Assembly: GCA_901472405.1 (NCBI GenBank)
Contig: LR590463.1
Coordinates: 3,596,001-3,660,000, forward strand
DNA length: 64,000 nucleotides
Origin: Serratia rubidaea
GTDB taxonomy: Bacteria; Pseudomonadota; Gammaproteobacteria; Enterobacterales; Enterobacteriaceae
Reading direction: 5' to 3'
Shown: positions 8,954-19,509 of the stretch, piece after piece
Position numbering within the stretch: the stretch's first letter is position 1
Layout: each line of letters opens with the position of its first letter
Translations under genes and position numbers: made by a program
The notes under the pieces: model-generated
Databases searched by the model: none
Seen by the model: the letters and a program-made list of their open reading frames with translations, nothing else
What the model was told of the DNA's origin: nothing

Positions 8954-10242
8954 CTATTTCTGCTCCAGCCCCTCTTCGGCGTCGATCACCTCTTCTTCCT
9001 TACGGAACAGGCTGATCAGCTTAAACAGCAGGCTCAGACCGATGCCGACGATGGTCGCCAGCGCCATGCCCTTCAGCTCCGCCGCACCGATATGCACCTT
9101 GGCGCCGCTGACGCCGATAATCAGGATCACCGCGGTGAGGATCAGGTTCTGCGCCTTGTTGTAATCCACCTTTGAATCAATCAGCACGCGGATGCCCGAT
9201 GCGCCGATCACCCCGTACAGCAGCAGCGAGACGCCGCCCATCACCGGCACCGGCACCGCCTGAATCGCCGCCGCCAGCTTACCGACGCAGGAGAGCAGGA
9301 TCGCCAGAATCGCCGCGCCGCCGATCACCCAGGTGCTGTAGACCTTGGTAATCGCCATCACGCCGATGTTCTCGCCGTAGGTGGTGTTCGGCGGTCGAGC
9401 CGAAGAAGCCGGAAATCACCGTGGAAATACCGTTGGCGAACATCGAACGGTGCAGGCCCGGCTCGCGGATCAGATCCTTTTTAACGATATTGGCGGTGAC
9501 CACCAGATGCCCCACGTGTTCGGCAATCACCACCAGCGCCGCCGGCAGAATGGTGAAAATGGCGAACCACTCAAAACGCGGCGTATAGAAGGTGGGCAGC
9601 GCGAACCAGTGCGCTTCGCGAATCGGCGTCAGATCGACCACGCCCATAAAGAACGACAGCGCATAGCCGACCAGCACGCCGATCAGAATCGGGATAATCG
9701 CCAGAAAACCGCGGAACAGCACCGAGCCGAGGATGGTGACGCCCAGCGTCACCAGCGCAATGGTGATGGTGGGTGCCGTCCACCGCCGCGCCGTCAGCCG
9801 GCAGCAGCCCCGCCATATTGGCCGCCACGCCCGCCAGCTCCAGGCCGATCACCGCCACGATCGCCCCCATCGCCGCCGGCGGGAACATCACGTCCAGCCA
9901 GCCGGTGCCGGCTTTCTTGACGATCAGCGCCACCAGACAAAACAGCAGGCCGCAGACGATAAAGCCGCCGAGCGCCAGCTCATAGCCCAGCGGCAACAGC
10001 AGCAGCACCGGCGAAATAAAGGCAAAGCTGGAGCCCAGATAGGCCGGGATCTTGCCTTTACAGATAAACAGGTACAGCAGCGTGCCGACGCCGTTAAACA
10101 GCAGCACCGTCGCCGGGTTGATGTTAAATAAAATAGGCACCAGCACGGTGGCGCCAAACATGGCGAACAGATGCTGGAGGCTGAGCGGAATGGTCTGCAG
10201 CAGCGGCGGTCGCTCGCTGACGCCAATGGCGCGACGGGTCAT
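8954..10242 (-). CDS. uraA: Uracil:H+ symporter UraA (two frameshifts)
   Basis: UraA imports uracil across the inner membrane. It starts MTRRAIGVSERPPLLQTIPL at 10242 and keeps conserved NCS2-family segments such as AYLGSSFAFISPVLLLLPLGY and IAEHVGHLVVTANIVKKDL. The frame is lost twice. Near 9777 an extra C turns the expected DGTTITIALVTLGVT into a false stop. Near 9396 an extra G disrupts FGSTPNTTYGENIGVMAIT. The third part, MAITKVYSTWVIGGAAIL to the stop at 8954, is in frame again with the family. It lies downstream of upp, as in E. coli. Confidence 0.93.
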
Positions 10243-10336
10243 GGGGGTTCCTCTTGGTCGTTATACGTGATGCAAGCCCAGCGTTCTATGCGCAATGGCC
10301 CGCACGGCAACGGCGTCGCGTGCAGGACTGGGCGCA

Positions 10337-10364
10337 TAAAAAAAGCCGACTCGCTAAGTCGGCT
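10337..10364 (-). terminator. Terminator after upp
   Basis: Read on the minus strand, AGCCGAC-TTAGCGA-GTCGGCT is followed by seven T. It lies between upp and uraA, so it may attenuate uraA transcription relative to upp. Confidence 0.85.
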
Positions 10365-10370
10365 AATCAG

Positions 10371-10997
10371 TTACTTGGTACCAAATATCTTGTCACCGGC
10401 GTCGCCCAGACCCGGTACGATGTAACCGTGCTCATTCAGGCACTGATCGATGGACGCGGTATACAGCTCAACGTCAGGGTGCGCTTTTTCCAACGCCTTG
10501 ATCCCTTCCGGCGCCGCCACCAGGACCAGCACCTTGATGCTGCTGCAGCCGGCTTTCTTCAGCAGGTCGATCGTGGCGATCATCGAACCGCCGGTCGCCA
10601 GCATCGGGTCAACCACCAGCGCCATGCGCTCTTCAATATTGGACACCAGCTTCTGGAAATACGGCACCGGCTCCAGGGTTTCTTCGTCGCGATAAACGCC
10701 GACCACGCTGATACGCGCGCTAGGCACGTGCTCCAGCACCCCTTCCATCATGCCGAGGCCGGCGCGCAGAATTGGCACGACGGTAATCTTTTTCCCTTTA
10801 ATCTGTTCAACTTCAACCGGCCCGCACCAGCCTTCAATCGTCACCGTCTCGGTAGCCAGATCGGCGGTCGCTTCATAGGTCAACAGACTACCCACTTCTG
10901 AAGCCAGCTCACGAAAGCGTTTGGTGCTGATTTCGTGATCGCGCATCAGGCCAAGCTTGTGTTTTACCAGCGGGTGTTTCACCTCAACGATCTTCAT
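10371..10997 (-). CDS. upp: Uracil phosphoribosyltransferase
   Basis: Upp converts uracil and PRPP to UMP in pyrimidine salvage. The product is 208 residues. It starts [18 protein letters not shown] at the ATG at 10997; a second ATG one codon upstream also exists. The PRPP-binding loop [18 protein letters not shown] and the C-terminal uracil-binding motif [18 protein letters not shown] are intact. It is divergent from purM and precedes uraA. Confidence 0.97.
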   Translation of the reverse strand: MKIVEVKHPLVKHKLGLMRDHEISTKRFRELASEVGSLLTYEATADLATETVTIEGWCGPVEVEQIKGKKITVVPILRAGLGMMEGVLEHVPSARISVVGVYRDEETLEPVPYFQKLVSNIEERMALVVDPMLATGGSMIATIDLLKKAGCSSIKVLVLVAAPEGIKALEKAHPDVELYTASIDQCLNEHGYIVPGLGDAGDKIFGTK

Positions 10998-11149
10998 CAT
11001 TTTTCTCCTATTAAGGTGGTTGACGGCCAAAAAAATCGCGGGATTATACCGCCTTTTCCCCCCTGCGCCACCTACAATAGCCCGATCGGGATCAACAAAA
11101 GTATGATTATCAGTATAGGGATGAAAATGTAGATCGGCCTCACAAGCCG

Positions 11150-11165
11150 CTCGCAAACGTTTGCC
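11150..11165. promoter_or_regulatory. PurR operator upstream of purMN
   Basis: CTCGCAAACGTTTGCC closely matches the PurR box ACGCAAACGTTTNCNT, with a symmetric centre AAACGTTT. It lies about 90 nt before the purM start in the upp/purM divergent region, as expected for PurR-guanine or hypoxanthine repression of purMN. Confidence 0.85.
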
Positions 11166-11254
11166 TGCACTGTTAGAATTGCCGCGCCGGGTTCCGGAGA
11201 TAAAGGCCGGAAACCCCGTTTTTTCAATCCGCAAACCGTCGTGGGGATCGCGCA

Positions 11255-12292
11255 GTGACCGACAAAACCTCTCTCAGCTATAAAGACGCAGGTGTCGATA
11301 TCGATGCTGGCAATGCATTGGTAGACCGTATTAAAGGTGTAGTAAAACAGACCCGTCGCCCGGAAGTGATGGGAGGGTTGGGCGGTTTCGGCGCGCTGTG
11401 CGCGTTACCGCAGAAATACCGCGAACCGGTGCTGGTTTCCGGCACTGACGGCGTGGGCACCAAACTGCGTCTGGCCATGGATCTGCAGCGTCACGACACC
11501 ATCGGCATCGACCTGGTGGCCATGTGCGTCAACGACCTGGTGGTGCAAGGCGCAGAACCGCTGTTCTTCCTGGACTACTACGCCACCGGCAAGCTGGACG
11601 TCGACACCGCCGCCAGCGTTATCACCGGCATCGCCGAGGGCTGCAAGCAGTCCGGCTGCGCGCTGGTAGGCGGCGAAACCGCTGAAATGCCGGGCATGTA
11701 CCACGGCGACGACTACGACGTGGCCGGCTTCTGCGTCGGCGTGGTCGAGAAGTCTGAAATCCTCGACGGCAGCAAGGTTCAGGCCGGCGACGCGCTGATC
11801 GCGCTGGGCGCTTCCGGCCCGCACTCCAACGGCTACTCGCTGGTGCGTAAAATCCTGGAAGTCAGCAATACCGATCCGACCACCACCCAACTGGACGGCA
11901 AACCGCTGGCCGATCACCTGCTGGCGCCGACCAAAATCTACGTTAAGTCGGTGCTGGAACTGATCGCCAACCGCGAGGTGCACGCCATCGCCCACCTGAC
12001 CGGCGGCGGCTTCTGGGAAAACATCCCGCGCGTGCTGCCGGAAGGCATCCAGGCGGTGATTGATGAATCCAGCTGGCAGTGGCCGGCGGTGTTCAACTGG
12101 CTGCAGCAGGCGGGCAACGTCAGCCGCCACGAAATGTACCGCACCTTTAACTGCGGCGTCGGCATGCTGATCGCCCTGCCGGAAAGCGAAGTGGAAGCCG
12201 CCATCGCCCTGCTGAACGCGGCAGGTGAAAAAGCCTGGAAAATCGGTAAACTCACTGCATCTTCCGACGAACAGCAAGTGGTCATTCAGTGA
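11255..12292 (+). CDS. purM: Phosphoribosylformylglycinamidine cyclo-ligase
   Basis: PurM (AIR synthetase) closes the imidazole ring in de novo purine synthesis. The product is 345 residues. It starts with GTG ([19 protein letters not shown]), as in E. coli. Conserved blocks are [47 protein letters not shown] and [16 protein letters not shown]. The stop overlaps the purN start by one base, so the two are translationally coupled. The frame is intact. Confidence 0.97.
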   Translation: MTDKTSLSYKDAGVDIDAGNALVDRIKGVVKQTRRPEVMGGLGGFGALCALPQKYREPVLVSGTDGVGTKLRLAMDLQRHDTIGIDLVAMCVNDLVVQGAEPLFFLDYYATGKLDVDTAASVITGIAEGCKQSGCALVGGETAEMPGMYHGDDYDVAGFCVGVVEKSEILDGSKVQAGDALIALGASGPHSNGYSLVRKILEVSNTDPTTTQLDGKPLADHLLAPTKIYVKSVLELIANREVHAIAHLTGGGFWENIPRVLPEGIQAVIDESSWQWPAVFNWLQQAGNVSRHEMYRTFNCGVGMLIALPESEVEAAIALLNAAGEKAWKIGKLTASSDEQQVVIQ

Positions 12293-12930
12293 TGAAAAAG
12301 ATTGTGGTGTTGATCTCCGGCCAGGGGAGTAATCTCCAGGCGCTGATCGACGCCTGCCAGCAGGGGCGGATCGCCGCCGAGATCGTCGCGGTATTCAGCA
12401 ACAAGGCGCAGGCCTATGGCCTGCAACGCGCCGAGGCGGCGGGCATCGCCGCCCACGCGCTGGATGCCAAAGCCTTTGCCGACCGTCAGGCGTTTGACGA
12501 CGCGCTGGCGGACGCCATCGACCAGTACCAGCCGGATCTGGTGGTGCTGGCCGGCTATATGCGCATTCTCAGCGCGCCGTTCGTCCAGCGTTATGCCGGC
12601 CGGATGGTGAATATCCACCCTTCTCTGCTGCCGAAATATCCGGGTCTGCACACCCACCGCCAGGCGATCGACAACGGCGATGATGAACATGGCACCTCGG
12701 TGCACTTCGTTACCGAACAGCTCGACGGCGGGCCGGTCATTCTGCAGGCCAAGGTGCCTATCTTCCCCGGCGACGAGGAAGATGAGGTGGTTGAGCGGGT
12801 GCTGGCGCAGGAACACACCATCTATCCGCTGGCGGTCAGCTGGTTTATCGACGGCCGTCTGGCGATGCGCGACAACGCCGCCTGGCTGGACGGCGAACGC
12901 CTGCCGGAGCAGGGACACGCCGCCGACTGA
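12292..12930 (+). CDS. purN: Phosphoribosylglycinamide formyltransferase 1
   Basis: PurN transfers a formyl group from 10-formyl-THF to GAR in purine synthesis. The product is 212 residues starting [20 protein letters not shown]. The catalytic stretch [20 protein letters not shown] and the motif [15 protein letters not shown] (catalytic Asp) are present. The ATG at 12292 overlaps the purM stop. A strong terminator follows at 12956. Confidence 0.97.
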   Translation: MKKIVVLISGQGSNLQALIDACQQGRIAAEIVAVFSNKAQAYGLQRAEAAGIAAHALDAKAFADRQAFDDALADAIDQYQPDLVVLAGYMRILSAPFVQRYAGRMVNIHPSLLPKYPGLHTHRQAIDNGDDEHGTSVHFVTEQLDGGPVILQAKVPIFPGDEEDEVVERVLAQEHTIYPLAVSWFIDGRLAMRDNAAWLDGERLPEQGHAAD

Positions 12931-12955
12931 GCGCGTCTCCCCGCCCACATCCTCC

Positions 12956-12983
12956 AACGGCGCCCTGCGGCGCCGTTTTTTTT
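12956..12983 (+). terminator. Terminator of purMN
   Basis: AACGGCGCC-CTGC-GGCGCCGTT is followed by a run of eight T. This is a textbook Rho-independent terminator. Confidence 0.95.
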
Positions 12984-13043
12984 CCTCTCCCACCCGGTGC
13001 GGCGTTATACTTTCGCGTATGTCAGTCACATAGGAGAATGCAC

Positions 13044-13598
13044 ATGTCTGGTTCCGCCAGCGTCCGCTTACGCCCACTGGAGCGGGATGATTTAACCTTC
13101 GTCCATCAAATGGACAATAACGCCAGCGTAATGCGCTACTGGTTCGAAGAGCCTTATGAGGCCTTTGTCGAACTGTCCGACCTGTACGATAAACATATCC
13201 ATGACCAGAGCGAGCGGCGCTTTATCATCGAGCACGAAGGGGCGAAGGTCGGCCTGGTCGAGCTGGTGGAGATCGATCATATTCACCGCCGGGCGGAGTT
13301 CCAGATTATTATCGACCCGACGCACCAGGGCAAAGGCTATGCCAGCACCGCCGCCAAGCTGGCGATGGACTACGGCTTCTCCGTCCTGAACCTGTATAAG
13401 CTGTACCTGATCGTCGATAAAGAAAACCCCAAGGCGATCCACATCTACAGCAAACTGGGCTTCGAGGTGGAGGGGGAGCTGATTGACGAGTTCTTTGTCA
13501 ACGGCGAGTACCGCACCGTGCTGCGCATGTGCATTTTCCAGCCGCAATACCTGGCAAAATTCAAAACCGCGCCCAAAGCAGAAAATTTAGTTAAATAA
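13044..13598 (+). CDS. speG: Spermidine N1-acetyltransferase
   Basis: SpeG is a GNAT enzyme that acetylates spermidine and spermine to limit polyamine toxicity. It has the stretch [20 protein letters not shown], the acetyl-CoA loop [20 protein letters not shown], and [20 protein letters not shown], all characteristic of SpeG. I start at the ATG at 13044 because AGGAG at 13032-13036 is then 7 nt away. The ATG at 13038 is too close to it. The product is 184 residues. In E. coli speG is elsewhere, so this placement differs. Confidence 0.94.
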   Translation: MSGSASVRLRPLERDDLTFVHQMDNNASVMRYWFEEPYEAFVELSDLYDKHIHDQSERRFIIEHEGAKVGLVELVEIDHIHRRAEFQIIIDPTHQGKGYASTAAKLAMDYGFSVLNLYKLYLIVDKENPKAIHIYSKLGFEVEGELIDEFFVNGEYRTVLRMCIFQPQYLAKFKTAPKAENLVK

Positions 13599-13607
13599 AA
13601 TCTCACT

Positions 13608-13647
13608 ATTGCCGATACTCTAATTTAATATAATGGATATCGGCAAT
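13608..13647. repeat. Inverted repeat after speG
   Basis: ATTGCCGATA and TATCGGCAAT are perfect 10-bp arms separated by a 20-base AT-rich spacer. There is no T-run after it, so it is not a clear terminator. It could be an operator or weak hairpin in the AT-rich 13599-13815 gap. Confidence 0.5.
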
Positions 13648-13815
13648 AAATCACCAACGACAATAACAGCCCGTAATATCGTGAATAATCCGCCGATGTC
13701 GGGTATGATTCATTATTGACCGCCATCAATGATAATGACAACATCGTGTCTGCCGTACGCTGTTGCCGCTTATTAATAAACATTACTTAAGCATGGATTA
13801 TCTTAATCAGGAAAG

Positions 13816-14564
13816 ATGCGAAAATACAATAGACTTTGGTATGTCTGGATTTTATGGGCGCTGTTAATCATTATCTGGTTATCTTGGGATATTCTCTTAA
13901 ATAACGGGATGAATCCGATATTGGTGACGGCTGCCGTCTTCTGTTCATTACTTATTATTCAAGCGATATATAGCATATACAGGAAGGACCCCATGCAGAT
14001 ATTTAACAAATCCAAGAAAAATCCCACAGAGAAGCGCAGCAGAAAACCGGAGGACGCCAGCTCTTCGCACTCTGAAATGAAAGAACCGGCCAAGGCCGAT
14101 CCCGTTCCGCCACCATTACCGGAGCTGATGGAAAGCGCCAAACCGGTCAAAGCTATCAAGGACACCTTTGTCTCACAGGGCACCCAGTTGACCGGCACCA
14201 TCGAAGGCCAGGGCAATATTATTGTCGAAGGGGTGATCGAAGGCAGCCTGACCTGCTCCCACCAGGTGCGCATCGAACCGACCGGCCAGGTGAAAGGCGA
14301 AATTCACGCCCAGCATATTATGATCAACGGCTCCGTCGAAGGCAGCTGCCACGCGACAGCCTGACCATCCAGCCGAAGGGCCATATGCGCGGCGATATTT
14401 TTACCGACGAGTTTTCCATTGAGAAAGGCGGCGTGTTTGTCGGGCAGTCTCAGCTGATGCCGCAAACGGCCGCCGGCGCCGGCAAGGTGACGGCGCTGAA
14501 AACCGCGCGCCACGCCCCTGCCGAGGCGACCCCGCCGCTGCCGGAGCCGCAGCAGGCCAAGTAG
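13816..14564 (+). CDS. Membrane-anchored bactofilin (polymer-forming cytoskeletal protein; one frameshift)
   Basis: Bactofilins form nucleotide-free beta-helical filaments that scaffold cell-shape or envelope machinery. Two hydrophobic segments (about residues 6-28 and 34-54) are followed by a charged linker, then a bactofilin domain from about residue 119, with short beta-helix repeats such as GTQLTGTIEGQGNIIVEGVI and RIEPTGQVKGEIHAQHIMI. At about 14356 a missing G breaks CHADSLTIQPKGHMRGDIFTD into a stop. The frame that continues ends in QAK at 14564. Expected length is about 249 residues. The stop is 2 nt from the convergent pstB. Confidence 0.85.
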
Positions 14565-14566
14565 CC

Positions 14567-15379
14567 TCAGCCGTAGCGGCCCGTGATGTAATCCTCCGTC
14601 CGCCGCTGGCGGGGCGAGGTAAAAATAGCATCGGTATCGTTATATTCCACCAGGCGTCCCTGGTGGATAAACGCCGTATAGTCCGAAACGCGCGCCGCCT
14701 GCTGCATATTGTGCGTCACCAGCACCACCGTGTAGCGCTGCTTCAGCGTCGAAATCAGTTCTTCGATGGTCAGGGTGGAGATCGGATCCAGCGCCGAGGT
14801 CGGCTCATCGAGCAGCAGCACTTCCGGCTCGATGGCGATGGCGCGGGCAATCACCAGCCGCTGCTGCTGGCCGCTGGACAGCCGCAGGGCGTTTTCCCGC
14901 AGCCGATCTTTCACCTCATGCCACAGCGCCGCCGCGCGCAGCGAACGCTCCACCGCCTCGTCCAGCACCCGCCGTTCGCGGATCCCCTGCAGACGCAGAC
15001 CGTACACCACGTTTTCATAGATCGATTTCGGGAACGGATTGGGGCGCTGGAACACCATCCCCACCCGCCGCCGCAGCGCCGCCACGTCAATCTCCGCACC
15101 GGAAATCCGTTCGCCGTTCAGCTGCAGTTCGCCGTCTATGCGGCAGTTGTCCGCCAAATCGTTCATGCGGTTAAAGCAGCGCAGCAGCGTGGACTTACCG
15201 CAGCCGGAGGGGCCGATCAGCGCCGTGACCCGGTGCTTCGGAATACGCAGCGAAATATCATGCAGCACCTGTTTGTCGCCGTAAAACAGCTGCAGTCCGT
15301 CAGCCGCCAGCGCCGTATCCTGGTCGCCAAGCTGCTGCACATCCAGCCAGGGCAAGCTGCCCGGCGTTTTTAATCCCAT
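14567..15379 (-). CDS. pstB: Phosphate ABC transporter ATP-binding protein
   Basis: This 270-residue ABC ATPase has Walker [10 protein letters not shown] at residues 56-64, signature LSSGQQQR, Walker [13 protein letters not shown], and the switch histidine in [13 protein letters not shown]. The insert [15 protein letters not shown] and the motif [16 protein letters not shown] are diagnostic of PstB, which drives high-affinity phosphate uptake. It is the last gene of a pstC-pstA-pstB operon. The order and the unusually long PstA and PstC fit a second Pst system rather than the classical pstSCAB-phoU. Confidence 0.93.
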   Translation of the reverse strand: MGLKTPGSLPWLDVQQLGDQDTALAADGLQLFYGDKQVLHDISLRIPKHRVTALIGPSGCGKSTLLRCFNRMNDLADNCRIDGELQLNGERISGAEIDVAALRRRVGMVFQRPNPFPKSIYENVVYGLRLQGIRERRVLDEAVERSLRAAALWHEVKDRLRENALRLSSGQQQRLVIARAIAIEPEVLLLDEPTSALDPISTLTIEELISTLKQRYTVVLVTHNMQQAARVSDYTAFIHQGRLVEYNDTDAIFTSPRQRRTEDYITGRYG

Positions 15380-15407
15380 GAAGCGGTCCCCACACTCATT
15401 CTCACTG

Positions 15408-17057
15408 TTACTGCTCCCATACCCGGTAACGCTCCCTGAGCGAATGGCGGATGCCCATCGCCGTCAGATTCAGCCCGACGACGATCGCCACCAGCAGGAA
15501 GGCGGTGGCGAACACCAGCGGCCTGGCCGCCTCGACGCTGGGGCTTTGGAACGCCATATCGTAAATCTGGAAGCTCAGGTGCATAAACTTACGCTCCAGA
15601 TGCAAATACGGAAAAATATCGTCCACCGGCAGCACCGGCGCCGACTTCACCACGCCGACCAGCATCAGCGGCGCGGTTTCACCCGCCGCGCGCGCAATCG
15701 CCAGAATCAGGCCGGTCATCATGGCCGGCGCCGCCATCGGCAGCACAATGCGCCACAGGGTTTCCGCCCGGCTGGCGCCCAGCGCCAGCGAGCCCTGACG
15801 CAGCGTGGCCGGTATGCGCGACAGCCCCTCTTCGGTCGAGACAATCACCACCGGCAGCGTCAGCAGCGCCAGCGTCAGCGCGGCCCACAGCACGCCGGGG
15901 GTGCCGAAGGTCGGGTTAGGCAAGGATTCGGCATAAAACAGCCGGTCGATGCTGCCGCCGATCAAATAGACAAAAAAGCCCAGGCCAAATACGCCGTAGA
16001 CGATCGACGGCACCCCGGCCAGGTTGACCACTGCAATGCGGATCAGCCGCGTCAGCAGGTTCTTGCCGGCATACTCATGCAGATAAACGGCGGCGATCAC
16101 CCCGAACGGCATCACCACCACCGACATCAGCACCACCATCAGCACGGTGCCGAAAATCGCCGGGAACACGCCGCCCTCGGTATTGGCCTCACGCGGGCTG
16201 TCGCTCAGAAACTTTTTCACCTGTTCGCCCCAGTGCGCCACCTTCTGCCCCAGAGACATCGCATTGGGGAACCAGGCATCGCGAATCTGGCTCAGGGGGA
16301 TGGTATGCACCTGACCGCGCATATCCCGCAGCAGCAGCGCATCGCGCTGACGATCGCGATTCAGCCCGTCCAGCTGCTCCGCCATCTGACGGTACTGGCG
16401 CTGCAGCTCCAGCCGCTCGGCCTTCATCTGCGCCTGGGCGCGGGCATCAAAACGCTGGTCGCGCCGGAGCTTTTTCTCACGCAGATTCAGCGCCGCAAAC
16501 TGCTCATTAATCCGCGCCATCTGGTGAATCTGAATATCATGCGCCTGCCGCGACAGCGCCGCTATTTGCGGCAGCCGCTGCTGCAGCGCCTGATTCAGAT
16601 CGCGCCCGGTCAGCGGCTGGCCGTCCTCCAGCAGGCCGGCCAGAAAACCATAGGCGGTGCCGTTGCTGTTGCGCTCGAGCACCAGCAGGTCGCGCGGCGC
16701 GCTCTGGCGGCGCACATCGCTGGCCAGCAGCGTACGGAAATCCTGCCCTTCACTTTCGCGGTTGCCGACCTTAATCAGGTAGCGGGTGAGCTGCGCCGCC
16801 TCGCCCGGCGGCGTCACGCCCGCCTCCAGCAGCTGCTGGCGCGAAATCGTCTGCTGCTGATACAGCTCGCCAATCAGCGTGACCGGGCCGGCCGCCGCCT
16901 GATTCAGCTCAAACTGATAGACCGGGCTGGGCCAAAAGTAGCGCATCCCCTGCCCCGCCAGCAGCAGCAAAATGCCGAGCAGCGCCAGCAGGCTGACGCT
17001 GACCGAGCCGGCGGTCAGCCATACCCAGGGGGAACCCGACTTTAACCAGGCTCTCAT
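15408..17057 (-). CDS. pstA: Phosphate ABC transporter permease PstA (long form)
   Basis: At 549 residues this is much longer than E. coli PstA (about 300). It has an N-terminal membrane segment, a large extracytoplasmic region with a coiled-coil-like, Arg/Gln-rich stretch (about residues 190-250), and a C-terminal permease domain with the motif [27 protein letters not shown], the ABC-permease coupling loop (EAA-like, G at SLALGAS). The start ATG overlaps the pstC stop (ATGA). The frame is intact. Confidence 0.9.
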   Translation of the reverse strand: MRAWLKSGSPWVWLTAGSVSVSLLALLGILLLLAGQGMRYFWPSPVYQFELNQAAAGPVTLIGELYQQQTISRQQLLEAGVTPPGEAAQLTRYLIKVGNRESEGQDFRTLLASDVRRQSAPRDLLVLERNSNGTAYGFLAGLLEDGQPLTGRDLNQALQQRLPQIAALSRQAHDIQIHQMARINEQFAALNLREKKLRRDQRFDARAQAQMKAERLELQRQYRQMAEQLDGLNRDRQRDALLLRDMRGQVHTIPLSQIRDAWFPNAMSLGQKVAHWGEQVKKFLSDSPREANTEGGVFPAIFGTVLMVVLMSVVVMPFGVIAAVYLHEYAGKNLLTRLIRIAVVNLAGVPSIVYGVFGLGFFVYLIGGSIDRLFYAESLPNPTFGTPGVLWAALTLALLTLPVVIVSTEEGLSRIPATLRQGSLALGASRAETLWRIVLPMAAPAMMTGLILAIARAAGETAPLMLVGVVKSAPVLPVDDIFPYLHLERKFMHLSFQIYDMAFQSPSVEAARPLVFATAFLLVAIVVGLNLTAMGIRHSLRERYRVWEQ

Positions 17058-19230
17058 GGCGCCTCCTGATTCTGGCTATAGCGCTCACGCAGGCGCTGGC
17101 GGATCGCCTCGGCCAGCGTATTGACGATAAAGGTAAACACGAACAATACCAGCGCGGTCAGGAACAGCACCCGATAGTGGCTGCTGGCGAACACCGCCTC
17201 CGGCATTTCAATGGCGATATTCGCCGCCAGCGCGCGCAGCCCCTGGAACAGGCTGCCGTCGACGATCGGCGTATTGCCGGTGGCCATCAGCACGATCATG
17301 GTTTCCCCCACCGCCCGGCCGAAGCCGATCATCAGCGCCGAGAAAATACCGGCGCTGGCGGCCGGCAGCGTCACCCGCGCCACCGTCTGCCACGGCGTAG
17401 CGCCCAGCGCCAGCGAGCCTTGGGTGAGTGTGGTCGGCACGCTGAACAGCGCATCCTCCGCCAGCGAGAAAATCACCGGCACCAGCGCAAAGCCCATCGC
17501 CACGCCGACCACCAGCGTATTGCGCTGGTCGAAGTCATCCCCCAGCCAGAAGTGCATCGGCTGGCCGAACAGCTGCGTCTCCAGCCAGGGGCCGAGAGCC
17601 ATCGCCAGCCAGACGGTCAGCGCCAGCGCCGGCAACAGCAGCAGTAAATCGCCGCCCGGACTCAGCCGGCCCGGCCGCCAGCGCTGCTGCGCTATGCCGC
17701 ACAGCAACACCGCGCCGGCCAGCAGCAGCGGCAACGCCAGTATTGCCAGTAAATGACGCTCGATAACCGGCGCCAGCCAGATGCCAGCCACCAGCCCGAT
17801 GACCACCGTCGGCAGCGCGCCCATCACCTCAATCGCCGGTTTCACCAGCCGCCGCAGCGCCGGCGACATAAAGCAGGCCGTATAGACCGCGCCGCCCAGC
17901 GCCAACGGTATGGCGAACAGCATGGCGTAGCCGGCGGCCTTCAGCGTGCCGAAAATCACCGGCATCAGGCTGAACTTGGCCTGATAGCTGTCCTCCCCGG
18001 AGGTGGACTGCCACACCAGCGCCGGCTGCGGATAATTCTCGTACCAGACCTTCCGCCACAGCGAGCGCCAGGTCACGTCAGGGTAATCATTATTCAGCCG
18101 ATATTGCTGCCAGCCCTGCGCGGTCTCCAGCAGCAGGCCGTCGCCGCGCGGCGCAAACGCCGCCTGCTGTACGCCGGCGGCCAGCCGGGCGTGCAACAGA
18201 GGCCGGGACTGGATGCTGGAATAGAGCGCAAACGCGCCGTCCGGCTGCAGCGCAGCGAATACCCGGCGGAACGGCTCGGCGATCACCGCGGCGCCGCGGC
18301 CGGCTGCGGCGTGAACTGCTGCGCCGGGGTCAGGCGCCAGCGCTGGTTTTTCTCCACGTCGAACCACTCCTGCAGCGTGCCGTCGGCGGCATGCACAATC
18401 AGCGCGCTGCCGCCCGGCAGCGCCGTCAGGCGGTAAGGCGCCTGCTCACCGAGCGTTTGCGTCTCCTGCAGCCGCAGCTGCGTCCCGTCGATTTGATAGC
18501 GCGCCAGCCGGTTGCCGCTCAGCAGATAGAGCTGGCGGCCATCCGGCGCCAGCACCAGTTGCTGCACGTCGTCGCTCAGCACGATGGCGCTAACCGCAGC
18601 CGGCTGCCGCGCCGCAACCCGGGCCAACAGCAGCTGTCGCCGCTCGGTCACCGCCGCCACCAGATACGCTCCGGCCTCGCGCGCCGGCGTCAGCGCCAGC
18701 TGCGTCAGCGCGCCGGCATGCGGCAACAGGGCCTGCGGCTGCGCACCCAGCGGCAAACTCCAGTGCGGCTTCTGCTGCGGCGCGGCGGCGAAATCCGCCT
18801 GCGCGATAATAAAACGCCCGTCGGCCTGCGCCAGCGCAAACAGATCGCGCGCCCCAACCGCCCGGGCCAGCAGCGTCGGCGCCGGCAGCAGCCGCTGGCT
18901 GGCCAGCAGCGTGCCGGCCGCCTGCCCCTGCCGTGCCGTCAGCCGGTAAAACTGCCCTTCGCCCTGCCGGTCAATGCGGTAACCCACCCGCTGCTGAACG
19001 TCCATGCCGAGCGCCAGGGCCGGCGACGCGTGGTTCAGCCTCAGCGCCGGCGAGGCGTCGACGGAGGCCGGCTTAAACAGCGGCAGTACGGCGAACAGCA
19101 GGTAAACGAAAATTAACATCAGCATCATCAGCACCAGCAGGCCGCTGACGGTCACCATGGCCTGTACGCCGCGGTCGATGCGTGCGCGCCGCCGATCGCG
19201 GGGAAGTTGATTTGCCGTTGTCTGTACCAT
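17054..19230 (-). CDS. pstC: Phosphate ABC transporter permease PstC (long form, one frameshift)
   Basis: The N-terminal part (from MVQTTANQLPRDRRRARIDRG at 19230) has one membrane helix and a beta-rich extracytoplasmic domain. The C-terminal part has a permease domain with the coupling motif [21 protein letters not shown]. The two parts are in different frames: at about 18290 a missing G in a GGG run turns AAAPRVIAEPFRR into a false stop. Joined, the protein is about 726 residues, the long PstC type. A Pho box lies 55 nt upstream. No pstS is found in the window. Confidence 0.9.
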
Positions 19231-19285
19231 CTGTCTCTGTCTTTGTTGCAGGGCAGGCTTACGCCAAAAGATAACCGGGCATCTT

Positions 19286-19313
19286 ATGTCAGATTAATGT
19301 CGTTTGCATGACA
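19286..19313 (-). promoter_or_regulatory. Pho box (three 11-bp-spaced repeats) for pstCAB
   Basis: Read on the minus strand, TGTCAT, CGACAT and TGACAT occur at exactly 11-bp spacing, the arrangement of PhoB half-sites (about 7 bp plus a 4-bp AT-rich gap). A -10-like TTATCT follows at the distance expected when the Pho box replaces the -35 element. It faces pstC. Confidence 0.8.
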
Positions 19314-19509
19314 AAGTTTACCGCCCCCGGCCGGCAGATCTGTTGGACATTACTGTCAATCTCTCGCAATAATGTTGTAGGACATTAGAGCGGCATCCAG
19401 GCGGCGTGAGCGACGGGCGACGGTGCCTCCATCCGCCTCCGCGGCAGGCGGCCTGGGCCGGCATAGGGGAATGCCATTCGATTTTTCCCATGATTTAACC
19501 GGAGTAATA

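Noticed and set aside
13608-13647. Terminator of speG
   Set aside because: The 10-bp arms are perfect but the loop is 20 bases and there is no T-run. Listed only as an inverted repeat.
19321-19400. Second Pho box facing ppk
   Set aside because: GGACATT and CTGTCAA occur, but their spacing is 9 or 13 bp rather than 11, so the match is not convincing.
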